Shown piece by piece: positions 7,095 through 12,867 of a DNA stretch of 12,867 nt. Source of the stretch: Arcobacter sp. UBA7394 (lineage in GTDB: Bacteria; Campylobacterota; Campylobacteria; Campylobacterales; Arcobacteraceae); NCBI GenBank assembly GCA_002470185.1, contig DKNG01000153.1, positions 1-12,867 on the forward strand, read 5' to 3'. The translations under genes and the position numbers were made by a program. The number at the start of each line of letters is the position of its first letter. Position 1 is the stretch's first letter. Below the pieces are notes generated by a model that did no database searches, had not been told where the DNA came from, and saw only the letters and a list, made by a program, of their open reading frames with translations.

Positions 7095-8282
7095 ATGTTA
7101 GTATTTATTTTAAATGCAGGTAGTTCATCATTAAAGTATCAATTAATGAACCCTGAAACTACAGAAGTTTTAGCTTCTGGACTTTGTGAAAGAATTGGTA
7201 TTGATGGAAGATTAGTACATGAAGCTAATGATTGTAAAACAAAAAAAGATTTATCTATGCCTACTCATAAAGAGGCAATTGAAATTGTTTTAGATGTTTT
7301 AACACAAGGTGAAAATAAAGTTATTGATTCAATTGAAGATATCGACTCAATTGGCCATAGAGTTGTTCATGGTGGAGAGTATTTTTCTTCTTCAGTTATT
7401 ATTGATGAAGATGTAATTTCAAAATTAAAAGAGTTAATACCTTTAGCTCCATTACACAATCCAGCTCATATTATTGGTATTGAAATTTGTAAAGAATTAA
7501 TGCCTTCAAAACCAAATGTAGCAGTATTTGATACAGCATTTCATCAAACAATGCCAGCTAGTTCATTTATGTATGCTGTTCCATATGAAGATTATAAAGA
7601 ACATAAAGTAAGAAAATATGGATTCCATGGAACTTCGCACTCTTATGTATCTAATCAAGCAAAACAAATGTTAAATAAAGATGATTCAAAAGTTATCGTT
7701 TGTCACTTAGGTAATGGTTCTTCAATTTGTGCAGTTAGAGACGGAAAATCAATTGATACTTCAATGGGACTTACACCTCTTGAAGGTTTAATGATGGGTA
7801 CTAGATCAGGAGATTTAGATCCTGCTGTTATATCTTACTTAATGGAAAGAAAAGATATGACTGCAAATGAAATGACTAACTACTTAAATAAAAAATCTGG
7901 TTTACTTGGAGTATCTGGTATTTCATCTGATTTAAGAGAAATTATTGAAGCTGCTGCAAATGGTGATGAAAGAGCAAATACAACTATTGATATGAAATGT
8001 AATAGAATTAAAAAATACATTTGTTCATATGCAGGAATGTTAGAAGGTGTTGATGCTATTTGTTTCACTGCTGGAATTGGTGAAAATGCAGATTTAATTA
8101 GAGAAAGAGTTTGTTCTGGTTTAGAATTTATGGGAGTTGAAATTGATAATGAAAAAAATCAAGTTAGAAACGATCAAAATAGAGAAATCAATAAAGAAAC
8201 ATCTAAAACAAAAATCTTTGTAATTCCTACTAATGAAGAATTAGTAATTGCTAAAGATACTTACAATTTAACAAAAGCGTAA
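7095..8282 (+). CDS. ackA: Acetate kinase, first paralogue
   Basis: A 395-residue acetate kinase (ASKHA fold) that interconverts acetate plus ATP and acetyl phosphate plus ADP in the cytoplasm. Family motifs are all present: NAGSSSLKYQ (N7), GHRVVHGGE (R89), PLAPLHNPA, FDTAFHQTMP (D146), RKYGFHGTSH (H178), HLGNGSS (204-210), MGTRSGDLDP (R237), FTAGIGENA (324-332) and IPTNEE (E381). These correspond to the catalytic Asn, Arg, Asp, His, Arg and Glu known from Methanosarcina AckA. The start has TAAGGA at 7081-7086, 8 nt upstream. The gene has its own promoter region with Pho-box-like repeats and its own hairpin at the end, so it appears to be a separate transcription unit from pta. By eye it is about 60% identical to the second AckA at 9596. 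Its role may be acetate activation or acetyl phosphate control under particular conditions. Confidence 0.97.
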   Translation: MLVFILNAGSSSLKYQLMNPETTEVLASGLCERIGIDGRLVHEANDCKTKKDLSMPTHKEAIEIVLDVLTQGENKVIDSIEDIDSIGHRVVHGGEYFSSSVIIDEDVISKLKELIPLAPLHNPAHIIGIEICKELMPSKPNVAVFDTAFHQTMPASSFMYAVPYEDYKEHKVRKYGFHGTSHSYVSNQAKQMLNKDDSKVIVCHLGNGSSICAVRDGKSIDTSMGLTPLEGLMMGTRSGDLDPAVISYLMERKDMTANEMTNYLNKKSGLLGVSGISSDLREIIEAAANGDERANTTIDMKCNRIKKYICSYAGMLEGVDAICFTAGIGENADLIRERVCSGLEFMGVEIDNEKNQVRNDQNREINKETSKTKIFVIPTNEELVIAKDTYNLTKA

Positions 8283-8295
8283 CAGCTTTTGTTAA
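8268..8295 (+). terminator. Hairpin spanning the ackA1 stop codon
   Basis: A perfect 11-bp inverted repeat (TTAACAAAAGC / GCTTTTGTTAA) with loop GTAACA. The stop codon TAA (8280-8282) is inside the loop, so the 5' arm encodes the last four residues. There is no long T run downstream; it may act as a terminator or an mRNA 3'-end stabiliser. Confidence 0.6.
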
Positions 8296-8353
8296 TAGAA
8301 ATCAATAACGCTTAAATTTTAAACATTACGTACAACTTTAGTACATTATCTCC

Positions 8354-8381
8354 TTGACAATATCCCCTAAAAGCCTATAAA
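8354..8381 (+). promoter_or_regulatory. Possible upstream sigma-70 promoter of pta-ackA2
   Basis: TTGACA (8354-8359) and TATAAA (8376-8381) are separated by 16 bp, a good match to a housekeeping promoter. It would give a leader of about 175 nt before pta. A second, regulator-box promoter lies at 8498-8530. Confidence 0.45.
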
Positions 8382-8497
8382 CACCCTATTTTATTACAAT
8401 TATGCACATTTTAAATATTTTGTAAATTTAATGTATATTTTATGTACTTTTCGAAAAATATAATATACAATATAACTTGAACAAGATTATATACCGA

Positions 8498-8530
8498 TGC
8501 TACTTATATGCTACGGTTTTGAATTATAAT
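8498..8530 (+). promoter_or_regulatory. Direct-repeat regulator box and -10 element of pta-ackA2
   Basis: TGCTAC at 8498-8503 is repeated at 8509-8514 (11-bp period), followed after exactly 10 bp by a perfect TATAAT (8525-8530). No TTGACA-like -35 is present at the right distance; the second repeat lies next to the -35 position. The transcript would start near 8537 with a leader of about 30 nt. The motif and spacing repeat those upstream of yjcH2-actP2 (2299-2331), pointing to one shared activator, probably an OmpR/PhoB-family response regulator. Confidence 0.65.
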
Positions 8531-8565
8531 CTTTCACAAGTTTTAAACTAGAAAGGATAACTTAA

Positions 8566-9561
8566 ATGGGTTTAATTGAAAGCATAAAAGAAAAAGCAAA
8601 ATTACAGTTAAGAACAATTGTTCTTCCAGAGTCTGAAGATGAAAGAGTATTAAAAGCTGCTCAACAAGTTTTAGATGAGAAAACAGCAAATGTTGTATTA
8701 ATTGGAAATGAAGAAACTATTAAAGCTGATGCAGCAGCTTGTGGTGCATTTATTGATGGAGCAACAATTATTGATCCTAAGAAATTTGATAAGATTGATA
8801 CATATATAGATGAATTAGTTGAATTAAGAAAGAAAAAAGGTTTATCTAGAGAAGAAGCTACTGAAATTATGACTACTGAGCCAAGATTCTTTGGTTGTAT
8901 GATGGTTAGACTTGGAGATGCAGACGGTTTAGTAGCCGGTTCTAATTCACCAACTGCTGACGTATTAAAAGCAGCAATTCATGTAATTAAAACTGCACCA
9001 GGAATCAACACAGTATCATCTGCGTTTATTATGGAAACAGCTGATGGTAAATTTGGAGACAATGGTCTTATTTTATTTGCAGACTGTGCAGTAATTCCAG
9101 AGCCAAATGCAGAGCAACTAGCGGATATCGCTTGTGCAACAGCAGCAACAGCTAGTTCAGTGGTTGGACTTGATCCTAGAGTTGCTATGTTATCTTTCTC
9201 AACAAAAGGAAGCGCAAAACACCCATTAGTTGATAAAGTACAATATGCAGTTGATTTATTAGAAGAAAGAAATGTTGATTTCTCTTTTGATGGTGAAATG
9301 CAAGCAGATGCAGCTATCGTTGAAGCAATTGGAGCTAAAAAAGCACCAGGTTCAGAAGTAGCTGGAAAAGCAAATGTATTAGTATTCCCTGACTTACAGT
9401 CTGGAAATATTGGATATAAATTAGTACAAAGATTCGCAGGAGCACAAGCTCATGGACCAGTTGTTCAAGGTTTAGCAAAACCGGTTAATGACTTATCTAG
9501 AGGATGTTCAGTAGAAGATATCGCAAATTTAGTTGCAATTACTGCAACTCAAATCAAATAA
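8566..9561 (+). CDS. pta: Phosphate acetyltransferase (phosphotransacetylase)
   Basis: A 331-residue class I phosphotransacetylase, the short form with only the PTA_PTB catalytic domain. It converts acetyl-CoA and phosphate to acetyl phosphate and CoA, reversibly, in the cytoplasm. Landmarks are TIVLPESEDERVLKAA (17-32), TTEPRFFGCMMVRLGDADGLVAG (103-125), MLSFSTKGSAKHP (208-220), FDGEMQADAAIV (241-252), NVLVFPDLQSGNIGYKLVQR (270-289) and GPVVQGLAKPVNDLSRGCS (297-315), which contains the substrate-binding Ser/Arg of DLSRG (R312). The ATG has AAAGGA 7-8 nt upstream. It is followed 34 nt later by ackA2, with no terminator between, so the two form a pta-ackA operon. It is the only pta in the window and would serve both acetate kinases. 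Confidence 0.97.
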   Translation: MGLIESIKEKAKLQLRTIVLPESEDERVLKAAQQVLDEKTANVVLIGNEETIKADAAACGAFIDGATIIDPKKFDKIDTYIDELVELRKKKGLSREEATEIMTTEPRFFGCMMVRLGDADGLVAGSNSPTADVLKAAIHVIKTAPGINTVSSAFIMETADGKFGDNGLILFADCAVIPEPNAEQLADIACATAATASSVVGLDPRVAMLSFSTKGSAKHPLVDKVQYAVDLLEERNVDFSFDGEMQADAAIVEAIGAKKAPGSEVAGKANVLVFPDLQSGNIGYKLVQRFAGAQAHGPVVQGLAKPVNDLSRGCSVEDIANLVAITATQIK

Positions 9562-9595
9562 TTTTAATTTAAACTAAACAAAAGGAAGCAGAAAT

Positions 9596-10798
9596 ATGTT
9601 AGTATTTATTTTAAACGCAGGAAGTTCATCATTAAAGTACCAATTAATGAACCCAGTTTCAAAAGAGACTTTAGCAGTAGGACTATGTGAAAGAATCGGA
9701 ATTGATGGAGTTATCAAACATGAATTTGGTGAAGATCAAAAGCTTAAATTAGAAGTTTCTATGCCAACTCACAAGGAAGCAATTGAGTTAGTATTAAAAA
9801 CTTTAACTGATGGTGAAGGTTCTGTTATCAATTCTGTTGATGATATTGATGCAATTGGACACAGAGCTGTTCATGGTGGAGAAGAATTCGCTGGTTCTGT
9901 TATGGTTACAGATAAAGTAATTAATAAAATGAAAGAATTAATTCCTTTAGCTCCATTACACAACCCAGCAAATATTATGGGTATGGAAATTTGTCAAGAT
10001 TTAATGCCTGGTAAACCAAATGTTGCTGTATTTGATACTGCATTCCACCAAACTATGCCTGATTATGCATATATGTATCCACTTCCATATGAGCAATACA
10101 CTAAAAATGGTGTTAGAAAATATGGATTCCATGGTACTTCTCACTTCTTCGTATCAAATGAAGCAGTTAAAATGTTAGATAAAAAACATAATACTAGAGT
10201 AATCGTTTGTCACTTAGGAAATGGTTCTTCTGTTTCTGCTATCTTTGATGGTAAATGTATTGATACTTCAATGGGACTTACTCCTGTTCAAGGTTTAATG
10301 ATGGGAACTAGATCTGGAGATATTGGAGCAGGTGCTATTCAATACATGATGGATACTGAAGGTTTATCAATCAAAGAAATGTTAAATGTACTTAACAAAG
10401 AATCTGGAATTGTTGGTATTTCTGGAAAATCATCTGACTTAAGAGAAGTTCTTGAAGGTATGGAAGATGGTGATGATAGATGTAGATTAGCAGTTGATAT
10501 GATTGCTTACATTATCAAAAAATACGTTGGTTCATATGCTGCTGCACTTGATGGTGTTGATGCATTATGTTTCACAGGTGGTATTGGTGAAAATGCTGCA
10601 TTAATTAGAGAAAAAGTTTGTGCTGGTTTAGATTACATGGGATTAAATATTGACCCAACTAAAAATAACAAAAGATCTGGTGAAGCTAGAGATATCTCTA
10701 CTAATGGTTCATCTGGTAGAATTTTTGTTATTCCTACAAATGAAGAGTATGTTATCGCTAATGATACTTACAAAATCGTTTCTGGAATTTCTGAGTAA
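9596..10798 (+). CDS. ackA: Acetate kinase, second paralogue (pta operon)
   Basis: A 400-residue acetate kinase and the likely operon partner of pta, making or using acetyl phosphate. Motifs are N7 in NAGSSSLKYQ, GHRAVHGGE (R90), PLAPLHNPA, FDTAFHQTMP (D147), RKYGFHGTSH (H179), HLGNGSS, MGTRSGD (R239), FTGGIGENA and IPTNEE (E383), so the catalytic set is complete. The conserved DP that follows TRSGD(I/L) in most family members, including the first paralogue (D242, P243), is replaced here by GAG (244-246). AAAGGAAG lies 7 nt before the ATG. The first 60 nt are almost identical to those of ackA1, while the rest is diverged to about 60% protein identity by eye, arguing for an old duplication. 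A strong terminator follows. Confidence 0.97.
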   Translation: MLVFILNAGSSSLKYQLMNPVSKETLAVGLCERIGIDGVIKHEFGEDQKLKLEVSMPTHKEAIELVLKTLTDGEGSVINSVDDIDAIGHRAVHGGEEFAGSVMVTDKVINKMKELIPLAPLHNPANIMGMEICQDLMPGKPNVAVFDTAFHQTMPDYAYMYPLPYEQYTKNGVRKYGFHGTSHFFVSNEAVKMLDKKHNTRVIVCHLGNGSSVSAIFDGKCIDTSMGLTPVQGLMMGTRSGDIGAGAIQYMMDTEGLSIKEMLNVLNKESGIVGISGKSSDLREVLEGMEDGDDRCRLAVDMIAYIIKKYVGSYAAALDGVDALCFTGGIGENAALIREKVCAGLDYMGLNIDPTKNNKRSGEARDISTNGSSGRIFVIPTNEEYVIANDTYKIVSGISE

Positions 10799-10813
10799 TA
10801 TTTACTACATAAT

Positions 10814-10847
10814 AAAAAGGGGAAGACTTAAATGTCTTCCCCTTTTT
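10814..10847. terminator. Bidirectional terminator between ackA2 and the helicase gene
   Basis: A perfect 14-bp stem (AAAAAGGGGAAGAC / GTCTTCCCCTTTTT) with loop TTAAAT. The GC-rich core is flanked by A and T tracts, so it can serve as an intrinsic terminator on either strand, between the convergent ackA2 (+) and rhlE (-) genes. Confidence 0.93.
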
Positions 10848-10865
10848 TATTTCTTAATTTATATT

Positions 10866-12293
10866 TTAGCTATTTCTTGAAGAAACTCTTCTTTGAGACT
10901 CACTAGAAATTCTTCTATTTCTAGGCTTTGCTTTCTCTTTTTTTAACTCTTTTTCCCAAGTTTCAATTAAAGATTTATTTTCACTTTTTTTATCAAATCT
11001 TTTTTTATTATCTTTTGTAGATTTATTTCTAGGGTTTTTATCGTCTTTTCTATCTGATCTTTTTTCTCTCTTATTCTCTTTTGGTTTAGAGTTTCGATTT
11101 GAGTTTCTAGAATTATTGTTTTTATTACTAGTATCTTTTTTAACTTTAGTTAATTTTGATACTGTATATCCATCAATAGCTACTACTTCTAAATCTTTTT
11201 TAATTAACTTCTCTATATCTCTTAAATATTCATACTCTTCATTACAAACCAAAGACATAGCAATTCCAACATTACCAGCTCTACCAGTTCTACCAATTCT
11301 GTGAACATAATCTTCTGGAACATTAGGTAATTCATAATTAATTACATTTGGTAAAAGTTCTATATCAATACCACGAGCTGCTATATCTGTTGCTACTAAA
11401 ACTCTAATTTCATTTGATTTAAAATCAGCTAATGCTTTTGTTCTAGCACCTTGAGATTTACTACCATGAATAGCAGAAGCAGAAATATTATAATTCTTTA
11501 AATAATCAGTTAATCTATTTGCACCATGTTTAGTACGAGTAAATACTAAAACTTGTGATAAATTATTTTCTTTAATTATATGGCATAATAAATTTCTTTT
11601 ATTATCTTTTTGAACATAATGAACAATTTGTTCAACTTGAGCAGAAGATGTATTTCTTCTTGCTACTTCTATTATCTTTGGATTATTTAAAAATCCACTT
11701 GCTAATTTTTTGATTTCATCTGAAAAAGTAGCAGAAAATAAAAGATTTTGTCTATGAGAAGGTAAGTTTGATATTACTTTTTTAATATCATGAATAAATC
11801 CCATATCTAACATTCTATCTGCTTCATCAAGAACTAAAAATTCAACTCTTGATAAATCTATAGAGTTTTGAGATACGTGATCTAACAATCTTCCAGGAGT
11901 AGCGATTACAATATCTACACCTTTTCTTAATTGTGCTTTTTGAGGATTGATTCCAACTCCTCCAAATATCACTGAAGTTTTAATAGGAAGATATTGACTG
12001 TATTCTTCTACATTTTGTGCAACTTGAGAAGCTAACTCTCTAGTAGGCGTTAAAATTAAGGCTCTAACATAAGGTTTTTTACCTTTTTTAGGAGATTTTG
12101 CACTAAGTAAGTTTAACATTGGTAGTGTAAAACCTGCTGTTTTTCCTGTTCCTGTTTGAGCTGCTGCTAAAACGTCTTCTTTTTGAAGAATAACGGGAAT
12201 AGCTTGTTTTTGTATTGGTGTAGGTTCTGTATATCCCTGCTCTTTAATAGCTTTTAGGATATCACTATTTAAACCTAATTGTGTAAATGACAT
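10866..12293 (-). CDS. rhlE: DEAD-box ATP-dependent RNA helicase, RhlE-like
   Basis: A 475-residue DEAD-box RNA helicase that unwinds RNA duplexes using ATP, in the cytoplasm, in ribosome assembly or RNA decay. Motifs in order: Q motif [10 protein letters not shown]...PTPIQ (3-28), Walker A AQTGTGKT (45-52), PTRELA (83-88), TPGRLLD (132-138), DEAD (156-159), SAT (187-189), [11 protein letters not shown] (300-310) and [10 protein letters not shown] (331-340). Residues from about 385 form a strongly basic, Asn/Ser/Lys/Arg-rich tail with little predicted structure, typical of RhlE-type helicases and likely used for RNA binding. The start has AAAAGG 6 nt upstream of the ATG. It is convergent with ackA2 and divided from sppA by about 195 nt holding inverted repeats. 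The RhlE name rests on the core and tail; DeaD/CsdA- or DbpA-specific C-terminal domains are absent. Confidence 0.93.
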   Translation of the reverse strand: MSFTQLGLNSDILKAIKEQGYTEPTPIQKQAIPVILQKEDVLAAAQTGTGKTAGFTLPMLNLLSAKSPKKGKKPYVRALILTPTRELASQVAQNVEEYSQYLPIKTSVIFGGVGINPQKAQLRKGVDIVIATPGRLLDHVSQNSIDLSRVEFLVLDEADRMLDMGFIHDIKKVISNLPSHRQNLLFSATFSDEIKKLASGFLNNPKIIEVARRNTSSAQVEQIVHYVQKDNKRNLLCHIIKENNLSQVLVFTRTKHGANRLTDYLKNYNISASAIHGSKSQGARTKALADFKSNEIRVLVATDIAARGIDIELLPNVINYELPNVPEDYVHRIGRTGRAGNVGIAMSLVCNEEYEYLRDIEKLIKKDLEVVAIDGYTVSKLTKVKKDTSNKNNNSRNSNRNSKPKENKREKRSDRKDDKNPRNKSTKDNKKRFDKKSENKSLIETWEKELKKEKAKPRNRRISSESQRRVSSRNS

Positions 12294-12312
12294 TAATTAC
12301 CTTTTGTTTGCT

Positions 12313-12408
12313 ATAGTAATTTATAAAAAAGATCTTTTTGATTAATGAAACTATGAAATTGTTATAGTTTTCGAAATGAAGAAAATGTAGTTTATTACTA
12401 TGATTTTC
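12313..12408 (-). promoter_or_regulatory. Inverted-repeat-rich leader upstream of rhlE
   Basis: Three inverted repeats sit in the putative 5' leader of rhlE. They are ATAGTAAT (12313-12320) with ATTACTAT (12394-12401); AAACTAT (12348-12354) with ATAGTTT (12364-12370); and GAAAAT/TAG with CTA/ATTTTC (12381-12408, one bulge). The first and third cannot form together, as they compete for the same bases. A structured, possibly temperature-sensitive leader is conceivable; this is inference. Confidence 0.35.
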
Positions 12409-12411
12409 GGG

Positions 12412-12431
12412 AGTATATCACAAAAATGTGA
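12412..12431 (-). promoter_or_regulatory. Possible rhlE promoter with TCACA-N4-TGTGA palindrome
   Basis: On the minus strand TATACT (12412-12417) is a -10-like element. It is preceded directly by the palindrome TCACA-N4-TGTGA (12418-12431), which would fill the spacer region. No convincing -35 is seen. The palindrome could be an operator; its half-site orientation is the reverse of a CRP site. Confidence 0.35.
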
Positions 12432-12449
12432 AATTTAACTAATTTTTGT

Positions 12450-12482
12450 AAAAAAAGAGAAGTTATATTTTTCTCTTTTTTT
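12450..12482 (-). terminator. Terminator after sppA
   Basis: A 12-bp inverted repeat, 7 A plus GAGAA pairing with TTCTC plus 7 T, with a 9-nt loop. It lies 8 nt past the sppA stop codon on the minus strand and ends in a T run in that direction. Confidence 0.75.
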
Positions 12483-12489
12483 ACTAGTT

Positions 12490-12867
12490 TTAATAAGCTT
12501 TTAGAGTACTTGCAAAATTCATTGAAACTTTTGACACAGTTTCACTAATCAATTTATCCATGAACTTTTCAAATTTATCTTGTTTATTCCAAACTGAAAC
12601 TTTTACTTTTGCTAGTCTTGCAATTTGATTTTTTGCACTTGAAATAGTAGCTACCTCATCAACTAAACCAACATTTTTGGCTTGTCTTGCAGTAAATACT
12701 TTTGCATCTGCATAAATAGTATGATCTTTAACATTAAGTTTTCTTGCATTTGCAACATCACTTATAAACATTTGATAAGTATCATCAATAATACTTTGTA
12801 ATTGTTGTTTTTCATAATCAAACCATTTTCTAGTTGGTGTTCCAGACTCTTTATATTTACCAGCTTT
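12490..12867 (-). CDS. sppA: Signal peptide peptidase SppA (S49 family), C-terminal part
   Basis: The last 125 residues of an S49 family serine protease that degrades cleaved signal peptides in the membrane. The gene enters from beyond the right edge, so the N-terminal membrane anchor and catalytic serine are not visible. The fragment begins KAGKYKESGTPTRKW, matching the family GxYKxxxxPxR segment. The second Lys of KYK (codon 12850-12852) aligns with the catalytic Lys of the Ser/Lys dyad, judged against B. subtilis and E. coli SppA from memory. It continues LQSIIDDTYQMFISDVANAR and ADAKVFTARQAKNVGLVDEV, both hallmark SppA stretches. The reading frame is open through 12867, so an internal ATG at 12771 is not the start. 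Length fits the short (about 290-300 residue) form. It is followed by a terminator and is upstream of rhlE in the same direction. Confidence 0.93.
   Translation of the reverse strand, partial: KAGKYKESGTPTRKWFDYEKQQLQSIIDDTYQMFISDVANARKLNVKDHTIYADAKVFTARQAKNVGLVDEVATISSAKNQIARLAKVKVSVWNKQDKFEKFMDKLISETVSKVSMNFASTLKAY

Noticed and set aside
7880..8068. A 62-residue open frame on the minus strand inside ackA1
   Set aside because: It is antisense to a conserved coding region, with no recognisable domain or start signal.
10650..10880. A 76-residue plus-strand open frame across the end of ackA2
   Set aside because: It is out of frame with ackA2 and runs through the strong terminator at 10814-10847.
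11116..11304. A 62-residue plus-strand open frame inside the helicase gene
   Set aside because: It is antisense to conserved helicase motifs and looks like a composition effect.

Overview
The window is AT-rich (by eye about 30% G+C or less), uses AGA for nearly all arginines, and carries AAGGA/GGAAG ribosome binding sites. Together with the gene content this suggests a member of the Campylobacterota, most likely the Arcobacter group. That placement is an inference from style and gene families, not from a marker gene.

Layout. Positions 1-4358 hold two tandem copies of a two-gene acetate-uptake module: a small DUF485/YjcH-type membrane protein (the first copy is cut by the window edge) followed with a 1-nt TAATG overlap by a 549-residue ActP-type cation/acetate symporter. 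The two modules are separated by a 549-nt, very AT-rich intergenic region. Positions 4559-7013 hold an overlapping pair: a 613-residue cyclic-nucleotide-binding-like/CBS/nucleotidyltransferase protein (COG2905/DUF294 type) and a DnaQ-like DEDDh 3'-5' exonuclease. Positions 7095-10798 hold ackA1, pta and ackA2: two acetate kinase paralogues flanking one phosphotransacetylase, with pta-ackA2 forming an operon. A strong bidirectional terminator at 10814-10847 separates this from two minus-strand genes: a RhlE-like DEAD-box RNA helicase and the C-terminal part of an SppA-type (S49) signal peptide peptidase running off the right edge.

How it fits together. The plus-strand genes form an acetate island: uptake through ActP, then interconversion of acetate, acetyl phosphate and acetyl-CoA through AckA and Pta. 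No acs (acetyl-CoA synthetase) is visible; it could lie upstream of the first module or elsewhere. The nucleotidyltransferase and exonuclease pair probably has a signalling or regulatory link to acetate use, because such genes are, from memory, often found next to actP-type symporters in other proteobacteria.

Most interesting signals. (1) The promoters of yjcH2-actP2 and pta-ackA2 share an unusual geometry: two TGCTA(C/T) hexamers with an 11-bp period, then exactly 10 bp, then a -10-like element. This looks like a response-regulator box defining an acetate regulon. (2) The ackA1 promoter has the same geometry (11-bp period, 10 bp to the -10) but different half-sites, CTGTCAT/TTGACAT/ATGACAT, which closely resemble the E. 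coli Pho box. The two acetate kinases may therefore answer to different signals, one of them possibly phosphate. (3) The two actP copies show patches of perfect nucleotide identity in a diverged background, as expected from gene conversion. (4) The nucleotidyltransferase protein has a cyclic-nucleotide-binding fold lacking the usual phosphate-binding residues. I see no CRISPR array, tRNA, rRNA, insertion sequence or phage gene.
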